From the NCBI GenBank assembly GCA_963695985.1, contig CAVOIC010000001.1, forward strand, positions 1 through 64,000: a stretch of DNA of 64,000 nt, read 5' to 3'. The stretch's first letter is position 1, and every line of letters starts with the position of its first letter. The position numbers were made by a program, and so were the translations under genes. Of this stretch, positions 42,581 to 52,301 are shown in pieces. The notes below the pieces were generated by a model. That model was not told where the DNA came from. It ran no database searches and saw only the letters and a list, made by a program, of their open reading frames with translations. Source of the DNA: DATBVX01 sp963695985 (GTDB taxonomy: Bacteria > Pseudomonadota > Gammaproteobacteria > Steroidobacterales > Steroidobacteraceae).

Positions 42581-45500
42581 GTGAGCGATGCGGTCGGCTT
42601 CAGCGGCCGCGTGGCGCAGCGGTTCCTGGGGAGCCAGCTCACACCGCTCCTGGCGCTCGCGGCCCTGCTTGATGGGTGTCTTCGCCGTGCTCGTGACGCC
42701 GCGCGAGGAAGAGCCGCAGATCGATGTCACGTTCGCCAACGTTTTCGTCGCCTTTCCCGGAGCTTCAGCCGAGCAGGTGGAGAACCTCGTGGCCTCGCCC
42801 CTGGAGCAGGTGCTCGGGGAAATTTCGGGCGTGGATCACATCTTCTCCACGTCCCGCCCAGGCCTCGCAATCCTCAGCGTTCAGTTCAAGGTGGGCGAGC
42901 GGCGCACGGACGCCATCGTGCGGCTCTACAACGCCATCTACTCGAACCTCGACTGGCGGCCGCCGAATGCGGGAATTCTCGCAGCCGTTGGTGAAGCCAA
43001 AAGGTATCGACGATGTTCCGATCGTCACGCTGACGCTCTGGACCGAGGATCCGAAACGCGGCACGCACGAGTCGGGGCAGGTTGCGCACTCGATCGAGAC
43101 TGAGATCAAGCGCGTGCCCGGTACACGCAACGTCTACACGATCGGCAGCCCGCAGAGCGTCATTCGCGTGGAGCTGGATCCGCAGAAGCTCGCCGGCTAC
43201 GGCCTGACGACTGCTGACCTCTCGCGGGCATTGGTGGCGGCCAATGTCGTGCAGCACGTCGGCGCGCTGGTGGGCGAGAATCGCGTCACGCCGGTGGACG
43301 CGGGGGAATTCCTGGCCAACCGCGATGATGTCGCGGGGCTCGTCGTCGCGGTCGATCGCGGCCGTCCGGTCTATCTGGAAGAAGTGGCCGACGTATCGGC
43401 ACAGGCCGAACAACCCGGATCGTATGCCTGGCTTGGAACGGGTCCGGGCGCGGCTACGCGCGGGCTGCCGGATATCGCGCATGCTCCTGCGGTCACGATC
43501 GCGGTTTCGAAGCAGCCGGGCGTCAACGCGATCAGCGTCGCCCGCCAGGTGATCCAGCGAATCGAGCACCTGCGCGGCACCTACGTGCCTGAAGGCGTCG
43601 AGCTCACCGTGACGCGCAACTACGGCGAGACGGCCAACGACAAGGCCAAGAAGCTCATCGAGAAACTGCTCTTCGCCACAGCGTCCGTCGTGCTTCTGGT
43701 GATGCTCACCATGGGCCGACGGGAAGCCGTGGTCGTCGGCGCGGCAGTGACCGTCACTCTGGCAGCCACGTTGTTCGCTTCCTGGGCCTGGGGCTTCACG
43801 ATCAACCGCGTTTCTCTGTTCGCGCTCATCTTTTCGATCGGCATCCTGGTGGACGATGCCATCGTGGTGGTGGAGAACATCCACCGCCACATGCGCCTGG
43901 GCGGCGGCACGCTGACCGAACTGATTCCGCGCGCCGTGGACGAGGTCGGCGGACCCGACCATCCTGGCTACCTTCACGGTCATCGCGGCACTGTTGCCGA
44001 TGGCGTTCGTGAGCGGCCTGATGGGGCCATACATGAGCCCGATACCCATCAACTCGAGCATGGGCATGCTCATATCGCTCGCGGTCGCGTTGATCTTTAC
44101 GCCGTGGCTGTGCCGCAAGCTTCTCGGCAGGAGCCACGCCAGCGAGGGCACACAGGAAGCCGCATGGTTGACGCGCGTGTTCGAGCGGCTCGTGCGCCCC
44201 TTTCTGGGCGCCGGCGCACGCCCGCGGCGCCACAAGCTCTATTGGGGAATTCTGGCGGCGATCTTGCTCGCGGTCGGACTGGTTACAGTGAAGCTGGTGG
44301 TATTGAAGATGCTGCCCTTCGACAACAAGTCCGAGTTTCAGGTCGTCGCCAATTTGCCCGAAGGGACCACGTTGGAAACGACTGCGCGGCTGCTGGATCA
44401 GTTGTCGCATGTCATCGAGCGCGTACCGGAAGTGAGCGACTACCAGGCTTACGCGGGCACTTCCGCACCGATCAACTTCAATGGGCTCGTGCGCCAATAT
44501 TACCTGCGCCAGAGTCCCGAGCTGGGCGACGTCCAGGTCAATCTCGTCGACAAGCGCCACCGCAGCCGCAAGAGTCACGAGATTGCGCTTGCGGTCCGAC
44601 CCCAGCTTGCCGCCATCGGCAGCAAATACGGCGCGTCGGTTCAGGTCGTCGAAGTGCCGCCGGGTCCGCCGGTACGGGCCCCGATCGTGGCCGAAGTGTA
44701 CGGGCCGCGCTATGCCGAGCAGCGGCGCCTGGCGCAGCAGATCCGCGCAGTCTTCGACACTACCAAGGACGTCGTCGACGTGGACGACAGCATCGAGGCA
44801 TCGTCCCCGCGCTACGTGGTGGCTGTCGACCGGCAGAAGGCGGCACTGCTCGGCATCTCCGAGGAGCAGATCGTGCAGGCGATGGCCGCGGGACTGCAGG
44901 GCTCGGACGTCACCTACGTGCACCTGGGGCGCGAGCGCTATCCGATCCCGGTGCGCCTGCAACTGCCGGTGGCCAACCAGGCGAGTATCGGGCAATTGCT
45001 CGAGCTCGAAGTCCGCTCGACGGGTGGCGCGCTCGTACCCTTGTCTGAACTCGTGAATGTACGCACCACCGAGTGGGACGGCGCCATCCATCACAAGGAT
45101 CTGCTCCCGGTGGCCTACGTCACGGGAGACATGGCCGGGCATCTCGATAGCCCGCTGTACGGCATGTTCGACATCGTCGGGCGCATCGGCCGGGAGTTCG
45201 CCGGCGCCGCGAAAATTGAACAACGCTTCGTGAGCCAGCCAGACGATCCGAACGCACAGACAATCAGGTGGGACGGGGAGTGGCGGATCACCTACGAGAC
45301 ATTCCGCGACATGGGCATTGCCTATTCGGTGGGTCTGCTCCTCATCTATCTGCTGGTCGTAGCGCAGTTCGGTTCCTATGCGCTGCCGCTGATCATCATG
45401 GCGCCGATCCCGCTCACCATCATCGGCGTGATGCCGGGACACGCGCTCCTCGGCGCGCAGTTCACGGCGACTTCCATGATCGGGATGATCGCGCTGGCCG

Positions 45501-45796
45501 GCATCATCGTGCGCAACTCTATCCTGCTGGTGGATTTCATCGATACGGAGCTGCGCGCGGGCCGCAGTCTCGAGGATGCCGTCATCCGTGCCGGTGCGAT
45601 CCGGGCCAGGCCGATTGCGCTCACGGCGTTGGCGGCCATGATTGGCGCGTTTTTCATTCTCGACGATCCGATCTTCAACGGGCTCGCCGTGTCACTCATC
45701 TTCGGCATCTTCGTCTCGACCGTGCTCACGCTGCTGGTGATCCCGGTCCTTTACTACGCCTATCTCAACCGGAGCACGGCGCGCGCTGCGCGCTGA
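42581..45796 (+). pseudogene. RND-family efflux permease, three one-base frame breaks
   Basis: Translation in three successive frame changes rebuilds a full RND permease of about 1,070 residues. GTG 42581 begins VAQRFLGSQLTPLLALAALL. An extra base at about 42671 shifts to MGVFAVLVTPREEEPQI. A second near 42979 shifts to QPLVKPKGIDDVPIV. A third near 43955 shifts to the frame of 43994-45796 (PMAFVSGLMGPYMSPIPIN onward). Each break is one extra base. The proton-relay Asp pair is intact in GILVDDAIVVVEN, and the C-terminal helices are intact. As written the gene makes no complete permease. Lying between adaptor and TolC genes, it was meant to be functional. Confidence 0.85.
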
Positions 45797-45807
45797 GGAG
45801 GAACATC

Positions 45808-47088
45808 ATGGCTCACGTTGCAATCATCGGTGCGGGCATCGGTGGCGTGCCTTGCGCCTATGAGCTGCGCAAGCGACTCGGCAAGCAGCATCGCATCACC
45901 CTGATCGGAAGCGCGCCCCACTTCGAATTCACACCGTCGAACCCCTGGATCGCGGTCGGCTGGCGCAAGCGCGAGCAGACGCGCGTCGCTCTGCATGAGC
46001 CGCTCGAGAAGAAGGGCATCCAGTGGCTGGCGGAAGCCGTGACCCTGATCGACCCGGCCACCAGGACGCTTACCCTGCACGATGGGCATCGGCTCGAATA
46101 CGACTACCTCGTGATCACCACCGGGCCGAAGCTCGCCTTCGAGGAAGTACCCGGCCTGGGCCCGGAAGGCCACACGCAATCGATCTGCACCCAGGAACAT
46201 GCGGCACGCGCGTGGGAGAAGTATCAGGAGTTCCTGCAGAACCCGGGCCCGGTAGTAGTCGGGGCCGCAGCGGGCGCGAGCTGTTTCGGGCCGGCGTATG
46301 AGTTCGCGATGATCATCGACGCGGACCTGCGCAAGCGCAGATTGCGCGATCGCGTGCCGATAACGTTCGTTACCAGCGAACCCTACATCGGACATATGGG
46401 TCTCGGCGGCGTCGGGGACAGCAAGGGACTCATGGAGTCGGAGCTGCGCCAGCGCCATATCAAATGGATCACCAACGCCAAGATCACCGCCGTCGCGGCC
46501 GGATTGATGTCCGTGACCGAGGTCGACGATGAAGGCAAGCCGAGGAAGGAAGCGCAGCTGCCATTCCAGTATGCGATGGTCATTCCAGCCTTCAAGGGTG
46601 TCGATGCCGTCGCAGCCGTGCCGGAGCTGTGCAATCCGCGCGGCTTCGTGCAGATCGACCCGCACCAGCGCTCGAAGAAGTATCCCAACATCTACTCGGC
46701 CGGTGTGTGCGTCGCGATTCCTCCGGTCGAGGTGACACCGGTGCCTACGGGAGCGCCCAAGACCGGCTACATGATCGAATCGATGGTGAGCGCAATCTGT
46801 GAAAACATCGCAGCCGAGCTGGCCGGCCAGCCGGCGAGCGCGCAGGCCACCTGGAACGCGATCTGCCTTGCCGACTTCGGAGATACCGGGGCGGCGTTTG
46901 TTGCCCTGCCGGAGATTCCGCCGCGCAACGTCACATGGACGAAGGTCGGCAAGTGGGTCCACGTGGCGAAGATTGCCTTCGAGAAGTACTTCCTGCGCAA
47001 GGTGCGCACCGGCTCGGTCACACCGGTGTACGAGAAGTACGTGCTGAAGGTGCTCGGCATCGCGTCGTTGAAGCAGGTTCGGCCATGA
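45808..47088 (+). CDS. Sulfide:quinone oxidoreductase-like FAD flavoprotein
   Basis: A 426-residue two-dinucleotide-fold flavoprotein. FAD-binding is in AIIGAGIGGVPCAYELRK, with FEFTPSNPWIAVGW, DYLVITTGPKLAFEEVPG and the second domain after GPVVVGAAAGASCFGP. Cysteines in QSICTQEHA, GASCFGP and AGVCVAIPP are candidates for the redox Cys set of SQR enzymes. Membrane association is likely through the basic, hydrophobic C-terminus. GAGGAGG precedes ATG 45808. The SqrR-like regulator and DUF2892 gene in the locus support a sulfide or persulfide substrate. Confidence 0.82.
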   Translation: MAHVAIIGAGIGGVPCAYELRKRLGKQHRITLIGSAPHFEFTPSNPWIAVGWRKREQTRVALHEPLEKKGIQWLAEAVTLIDPATRTLTLHDGHRLEYDYLVITTGPKLAFEEVPGLGPEGHTQSICTQEHAARAWEKYQEFLQNPGPVVVGAAAGASCFGPAYEFAMIIDADLRKRRLRDRVPITFVTSEPYIGHMGLGGVGDSKGLMESELRQRHIKWITNAKITAVAAGLMSVTEVDDEGKPRKEAQLPFQYAMVIPAFKGVDAVAAVPELCNPRGFVQIDPHQRSKKYPNIYSAGVCVAIPPVEVTPVPTGAPKTGYMIESMVSAICENIAAELAGQPASAQATWNAICLADFGDTGAAFVALPEIPPRNVTWTKVGKWVHVAKIAFEKYFLRKVRTGSVTPVYEKYVLKVLGIASLKQVRP

Positions 47089-48392
47089 GCGCGCGCCGGG
47101 CGGCGCAACCCTTCGCGCTGGCGTTGCTCGTAGCACTCACGTCACCAGGTGCACTCGTGGCAGAGACGCTGCAGGACGCCTGGCAGCTGGCCGTCGCCCG
47201 GGACAAGGCGCTCGCCGCAGCGACTCTCGATGTGGAAGGTGCGCAAGCCGAGGAACGCGCGGTGCGCGGTGCGCGTTGGCCATCGCTGGAAGCCGGCGCG
47301 GGCTACACGTTTCTCAACGAGTCCCCACGGTTCGATATCTCGACGTCGACCGGGACCTTTCGCTCCGGACCGATCTTCGAGGACGACCAGTTTCTCGCCG
47401 CCACCGTGCAAGTAAAGCTGCCGCTGTACACCGGTGGGCAGATTCGGGCGCGAATCAATGCCGCCCAGCAGGCCGCACTGGGCGCATCCGAGAACGAGCA
47501 GGCCACAGCTATGGCGTTGAGGCTTGATGTAGCCGAGGCCTACGTCAGCGTGCTGCGCGCGCGGCGCGCTCTGCGAGCGGCCGAATCGAGCGTGGAGAGC
47601 CTCACAGCTCACGTCGGCGACGTGCAACAGATGGTGGAGCGCGACCTGGTGCCGACGAGTGACCTTCTGGCGGCGCGGGTTGCTCTCGCCAACGCCGAGC
47701 AGCGCCGTGTGCGTGTGGCCAATTCGGTCGAGATCGCGCAGGCCACATACAACCGCCGCCTGGGCGAACCGCTGGCGCGCTCACCCGAGCTGGATGAGAC
47801 GCTACCGGTCGATGCCTCGCTCCCCGACACGCCGATCGAGGAGCTGATTGGGCGCGCCGTCGAATCCCGCAGCGAGCTCAAGGTCCTGCAGGCGCAGGCC
47901 GACGCCTTAGCCTCGCGGTCGCGCGCCGAGAAGGGCAGGCTTCTGCCACAGCTGGCGCTGACAGGCGGTTATGCGCATCTCGACAACGAAATACTGGATC
48001 GCCAGGATGTCTCGATGATCGGCGTCGGGTTTGCCTGGAACGTGTTCGATGGCGGACAGGCGCGCAATCACGCCGCGGCGCTGGACAGCGCAAGCCGCGC
48101 CACGAGGAGTCGACTGGAGGACCTGCACTCGATGATCGAGCTGGAAGTGCGCCAGGACTGGCTGGGCGTGCAGGAGGCGCGGGCGCGGGTGAAGGCCTCG
48201 CGCGAGGCCGTCGCACAGGCGCAAGAGAACCTGCGGATCTCGCGCGAGCTTTATGGCGGGGGCCTCGGCACCAACACCCAGGTGCTGGATGCCGTCACGC
48301 TGGAGGTCGAGGCGATCAATAACCAGAACAACGCCAATCTTGACGAATCGCTCGCCACGTTGCGCCTCGCGCGGGCGGTCGGTGCCCTCTGA
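47085..48392 (+). CDS. TolC-family outer membrane efflux protein
   Basis: A 435-residue outer-membrane channel subunit with a signal peptide ending ALVAETLQDAW. Two internally related halves of long helices and strands follow (VQVKLPLYTGGQIRARI and VGFAWNVFDGGQARN are the paired strand motifs). The ATG overlaps the flavoprotein stop (ATGA). It completes the tripartite pump with the adaptor and RND permease upstream. Confidence 0.93.
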   Translation: MSARRAAQPFALALLVALTSPGALVAETLQDAWQLAVARDKALAAATLDVEGAQAEERAVRGARWPSLEAGAGYTFLNESPRFDISTSTGTFRSGPIFEDDQFLAATVQVKLPLYTGGQIRARINAAQQAALGASENEQATAMALRLDVAEAYVSVLRARRALRAAESSVESLTAHVGDVQQMVERDLVPTSDLLAARVALANAEQRRVRVANSVEIAQATYNRRLGEPLARSPELDETLPVDASLPDTPIEELIGRAVESRSELKVLQAQADALASRSRAEKGRLLPQLALTGGYAHLDNEILDRQDVSMIGVGFAWNVFDGGQARNHAAALDSASRATRSRLEDLHSMIELEVRQDWLGVQEARARVKASREAVAQAQENLRISRELYGGGLGTNTQVLDAVTLEVEAINNQNNANLDESLATLRLARAVGAL

Positions 48393-48414
48393 TAACATCA
48401 TCCCGGGGTGACTC

Positions 48415-49176
48415 ATGCTCAAGCTCTACCACGCGGAACCCGTTGCCAACTCGCTCAAGGCGCTGATTGCCCTGAAGGAGAAAGGACTCGAGTTCCAGAG
48501 CATCTATGTCGATCTGCACAAGTTCGAGCAGCACGAGCCCTGGTTCGTCGCCATCAACCCGGAGGGCCAGGTACCGGTGCTGGACCACGATGGGTTCATT
48601 GTCACGCACACCACCGTGATCAATGAGTACCTCGAGGATGCATTCCCGGAGGCGCCGGCGCTGCGGCCCGCCGACCCGCAGGGCAAGGCGCGCATGCGCT
48701 ACTGGAACAAGTTCTGCGACGAGCACGTCATGAACTACGTGTCCATGCACGGCTGGCATCGCATGGTCGCGATCATTGCGCGGTCGGTCGACGCGGGTGA
48801 GTTCGAGCGGCTGATGGCACGCATCCCGCTGCACGAGCAGCGCGAGAAGTGGCGCACGGCGCGCTCGGGCTTCAGCCCGGCGGATCTCGCCAACGCCACG
48901 CGCAAGATCGAAGTGGCGGTGGACAAGGTGGAGAAGCAGCTCGCTGCGACACCGTGGCTGGCGGGATCGATGTATACCCTCGCCGATGTAAACTTCTTCG
49001 CCTATTGCGGCGTGTCGCTGCAACGCATGTTTCCGGAGATGAAGCTCGAGACGCGTGCGCCACGTCTGCTCGACTGGCTGGCGCGCGTGCGCGCACGTCC
49101 CGGCGTGAAGGCGGCGCTGGCGATGCCGGATCGTACGAACCCGGCGCTACGAACCTTCACGGGCGAGGCGCGCTGA
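48415..49176 (+). CDS. LigF-like beta-etherase / glutathione S-transferase
   Basis: A 253-residue GST most like LigF, the glutathione-dependent beta-aryl ether cleaving enzyme of sphingomonads. Shared features from memory are ANSLKALIALKEKGLEF, DLHKFEQHEPWFVAINPEGQ, VINEYLEDAFPE and the PADPQGKARMRYW segment, plus IPLHEQREKWRTARSGF. The thioredoxin-like N-domain and helical C-domain are complete. With ligAB and gfa in the window, a lignin-dimer role is plausible. Other GST substrates remain possible. Confidence 0.8.
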   Translation: MLKLYHAEPVANSLKALIALKEKGLEFQSIYVDLHKFEQHEPWFVAINPEGQVPVLDHDGFIVTHTTVINEYLEDAFPEAPALRPADPQGKARMRYWNKFCDEHVMNYVSMHGWHRMVAIIARSVDAGEFERLMARIPLHEQREKWRTARSGFSPADLANATRKIEVAVDKVEKQLAATPWLAGSMYTLADVNFFAYCGVSLQRMFPEMKLETRAPRLLDWLARVRARPGVKAALAMPDRTNPALRTFTGEAR

Positions 49177-49201
49177 GGAGGCAGGTAGGGCACAGCGGCG
49201 C

Positions 49202-50008
49202 TCAGCCGCGGTCGACTGCAGTGGGGAAGTGGACGACGTTGGAGTGTGCGGTGCCTGTTCGCAGTGCCTGTGTGATCGCCTGCTCGATGACCTGCTCGAT
49301 CGCGGCGGCGTGCTCCTCGATCAGCCGTACGCTCGGGTCCGGAAGTGTGAACCTGCCGTGATGGCTGATCCCTCGCGCCATATCCAACAGCTCTTGCATC
49401 TCGTGGCGTGCGTAAGCACGCAGGGTTCGCACCCGGTCCTCGCGTGATACCGACGTCGACTCGGCGCCGCCATTGCGGCTGCGGCGGATGCGGTAGTACC
49501 CATCCAGCAGCAGATCGACATGACAGCGCCAGCGTTCGGGCCCCGAATGCGCGTGATCGTCGCGGGTTCCCCAGAAGCCAAAGTCACCGTCGAACATGCA
49601 CTCGCGTGCATGCTGGCGCGCCACCAGCAGCTCACGGCTGCCACTGACACCTTCGAAGCGCTCGTCGACTGCAAAATGCAGTTCTCCCGGGTGTGCATCG
49701 AGCCAGGCGATGAGCTCGCTCGTGCAGCGCTGAGGCACTCCCGGCAATACGCGGCTATGAAGACGAGTGCGCACGAAGCGATCGATGCGCAGCATTCCCT
49801 GGCCGTAGCTGCTGCGGCGGAAGTGCTCGCCTTGGCCATCCAGGCCGCGCCGCGCAGCTGAACCCGGCTCGATCATTCCAGGCTCGGCAGCACCGGCCGC
49901 GAGCAACGCCGTGGGCCTTCCAAGGTATTGCGCGCAGATGTATTGATCCGTTACGAAGTAACGGAACAGAACGCCGTCGTGCGGCGGCGGCAGCGGAACA
50001 AAACGCAT
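49202..50008 (-). CDS. Hypothetical protein
   Basis: A 268-residue protein I do not recognise. It has no signal peptide or transmembrane helix. It is rich in Arg, His and charged residues, with FRYFVTDQYICAQYLGRPTA near the N-terminus, ELHFAVDERFEGVSGSRELL and HVDLLLDGYYRIRRSR in the middle, and a helical C-terminus (LIEEHAAAIEQVIEQAI). ATG 50008, with GGAGGG upstream, lies four bases after the PAP2 phosphatase stop, so they share a transcript. Confidence 0.68.
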   Translation of the reverse strand: MRFVPLPPPHDGVLFRYFVTDQYICAQYLGRPTALLAAGAAEPGMIEPGSAARRGLDGQGEHFRRSSYGQGMLRIDRFVRTRLHSRVLPGVPQRCTSELIAWLDAHPGELHFAVDERFEGVSGSRELLVARQHARECMFDGDFGFWGTRDDHAHSGPERWRCHVDLLLDGYYRIRRSRNGGAESTSVSREDRVRTLRAYARHEMQELLDMARGISHHGRFTLPDPSVRLIEEHAAAIEQVIEQAITQALRTGTAHSNVVHFPTAVDRG

Positions 50009-50012
50009 GGAC

Positions 50013-50828
50013 TCAGCGCCCTCCGAACCCGAACTGCCAGCGAATCTCGCCACCGCCCGGCTGCGGGACGAACGCGAGTGAGGCGTTGGCACCACCATGA
50101 CTGAGGAAAGCCTCATCGAAGAACGCTGCCGAAAAGTTTCCTAACGCCATGCCAAAGAGCGTATCCGAAGGAAAATGCGCGCCCGCCTCGACTCGCGCCC
50201 AGGCCGTTCCGATCGAGAGGGCATCGAGGCCGCCCGTCAGCGTGAGGCGAGTAGCGCGACTCAGGTCCATCCAGCCGAGATTGTCGGCCGCAAGGCGGGT
50301 GTAGACCGCCGATGTCGTGGCGTGACCGGAGGGAAAACTCTCGGTGTCCTGCCCACTGGGACGCTCACGATCAGTCACGTTCTTGAGCAGGCTGCTGGTC
50401 TCGATCGCGGCGGTCGCGGCGAGCAGCTGCGCGCCGTAGCCCTTGGCCTTGTTCACGAGCCACTCTTCACCCATGTCTCCACTGGGCGTGAAAATGACCG
50501 TGGCGAAGTGTGCGACCACCGAGGCGCTGCGCAGGTTATCGCTCCAGCGTTCCGCATCGGCCTGTGAACCAAAAATCGGTGTCCCCCGGCGCGCCCAGTC
50601 CGAAATCCTGTGATCCCAATCGTCGATCTGCACTGTCGCAGCGCCGAGGAGCGGCGCCCAGGTCCAGGGATCCTTCGCTGCGTTGACCGCGGAGACGCGA
50701 ATCTGTTCCCAGCCGGGCGCGAGGGTCGCGCCATCGCCCCAGACGTGGCCGTTCGGCAGCGTGGTGCAGGCGCTGAGGCAAAGTACAGACGCAGCCAATC
50801 CTTGGCCTGCAGAGAGAGCAGGGCGCAT
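50013..50828 (-). CDS. PAP2-family phosphatase lipoprotein
   Basis: A 271-residue type 2 phosphatidic-acid-phosphatase-like protein. The lipobox VLCLSAC is near residue 21. The three PAP2 motifs are complete: KNVTDRERP, SFPSGHAT, and ARVEAGAHFPSD carrying the catalytic His. It probably hydrolyses a phospholipid or pyrophosphate substrate on the periplasmic side. It is co-transcribed with the unknown gene downstream and follows otsA by 51 bases on the same strand. Confidence 0.9.
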   Translation of the reverse strand: MRPALSAGQGLAASVLCLSACTTLPNGHVWGDGATLAPGWEQIRVSAVNAAKDPWTWAPLLGAATVQIDDWDHRISDWARRGTPIFGSQADAERWSDNLRSASVVAHFATVIFTPSGDMGEEWLVNKAKGYGAQLLAATAAIETSSLLKNVTDRERPSGQDTESFPSGHATTSAVYTRLAADNLGWMDLSRATRLTLTGGLDALSIGTAWARVEAGAHFPSDTLFGMALGNFSAAFFDEAFLSHGGANASLAFVPQPGGGEIRWQFGFGGR

Positions 50829-50879
50829 CGAGTGGAAAGACGTTCGCGACGGGAGATGTCAGTCGAGACTAAAGAATTC

Positions 50880-52301
50880 TTAATGATCGGCTGTGCGGGA
50901 GCGCGCCGACGTGAGCATCAGCGGCGGCCGCCCGGCTGCCGACAGCGTCCTGAGGAAGCGCGAATGCCACGCATTGAGGTCGCTGCGCCGCAGAGCCTCG
51001 AGCATCTGCTGATGGCGCTCGCGCCGCTCCGCGAGCGGCATGTTGAAGGCCATCTCGATGGCGTGGCCCATGGCGCGCGTATCGTAGGGATTGACCTGTA
51101 CCGCGCCGATGAGCTCGCGCGCTGCGCCCGCCAATGTGGAAAGAATGAGTACGCCGGGATCGGCCGCGTCCTGAGCGGCCACGAACTCCTTGGCGACGAG
51201 ATTCATGCCGTCACGCACCGGCGTCACGATGCCCACGAGCGCTGACCGCAGGAAGCTCATGAGCACGTCGTGCGGGAAGTTCTTGTTGAGGTAACGGATC
51301 GGCGTCCAATCGGTGTCCGCGAACCGGCCATTGGTGCGTCCCGCCGCCTGCTCGAGCTCGCGCCGGATCTCCGAATACGCGCGCACATCCGAGCGTGAGA
51401 GCGGCGCAATCTGCAGGAACGTGATGTGATTCTGGTTGCCGGGATGAGTCTCGAGGAAGCGCTCGTACGCGCGAAAGCGCTCCACCAGGCCCTTGCTGTA
51501 GTCCAGACGATCGACGCCGATCATCAGCTTGCGGCCCAGCAGGCCGGCGGCCATGCGTTTGTGTGCGTCACTGGCCTGCGCCTCCAGGGCTTCGCGCTGC
51601 ACGCCGTCCACGTCGATGCCGATCGGAAATACGCCTGCGGTCACGCGCCGATCGCCCACCAGTAGACGGCCATCGGCACCGATTGCGGTGGATCCCCACA
51701 TCGAGGTGACCGCGGAATGAAAGGCGGCGAGATCGTTCTCGGTCTGAAACCCAAGGACGTCGTAGGCGAGCAGTGCCTGCAACAGCTCGCCGTAAACCGG
51801 CAGCGCCCGCAACACCTCAATGTTCGGGAAGGGAATGTGCAGGAACAGCCCAAGCGGCTGAGTGGCGCCGCACTCGCGCAGTTTCTGAGCGAGCGGGATC
51901 AGGTGGTAATCGTGCACCCAGATCAGGTCGTCGGGTTCGAGCAGCGGCATGAGCTCGCGCGCAAAACGCTGATTGACGCGCTGATAGGCATCGTACTGTT
52001 CGTCCGAGTAGCGGAAGCTGTCGAGGAAGTAGTGAAACACCGGCCACAGCACACCGTTGCTGAAGCCGACGTAGTAGTCCCGGTATTCATGCTTGTCGAA
52101 GTCGAACGTGGCGTAAGTGACTCCTTCACGGCGCATGACCTCGGTCGGGCCCGGCACGCCTTCGACCACTTCGCCGCTCCACCCGAGCCACAAGCCGCCG
52201 CGCGACTGCATCGCTGCGAGCAATCCGACGGCGAGACCGCCCGGCGCACTACGGCGGCGCGGTACCGAGACGCGGTTGGACACCGCCACGAGCCGACTCA
52301 T
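50880..52301 (-). CDS. otsA: Trehalose-6-phosphate synthase
   Basis: A 473-residue GT20 glycosyltransferase. It joins UDP-glucose and glucose-6-phosphate to trehalose-6-phosphate. Diagnostic motifs are AVSNRVSVP with the GGLAVGL glycine loop, WVHDYHLIPLA, GVDRLDYSKGLVERF and RDGMNLVAKEFVA. It is the last gene of an otsB-GH15-otsA operon; its ATG overlaps the stop of the GH15 gene (ATGA). The product protects against osmotic or desiccation stress. Confidence 0.97.
   Translation of the reverse strand: MSRLVAVSNRVSVPRRRSAPGGLAVGLLAAMQSRGGLWLGWSGEVVEGVPGPTEVMRREGVTYATFDFDKHEYRDYYVGFSNGVLWPVFHYFLDSFRYSDEQYDAYQRVNQRFARELMPLLEPDDLIWVHDYHLIPLAQKLRECGATQPLGLFLHIPFPNIEVLRALPVYGELLQALLAYDVLGFQTENDLAAFHSAVTSMWGSTAIGADGRLLVGDRRVTAGVFPIGIDVDGVQREALEAQASDAHKRMAAGLLGRKLMIGVDRLDYSKGLVERFRAYERFLETHPGNQNHITFLQIAPLSRSDVRAYSEIRRELEQAAGRTNGRFADTDWTPIRYLNKNFPHDVLMSFLRSALVGIVTPVRDGMNLVAKEFVAAQDAADPGVLILSTLAGAARELIGAVQVNPYDTRAMGHAIEMAFNMPLAERRERHQQMLEALRRSDLNAWHSRFLRTLSAAGRPPLMLTSARSRTADH

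Noticed and set aside
43826..47136. Long minus-strand frames opposite the RND permease and SQR-like gene
   Set aside because: Both mirror strongly supported plus-strand genes; His/Arg-rich shadow composition.
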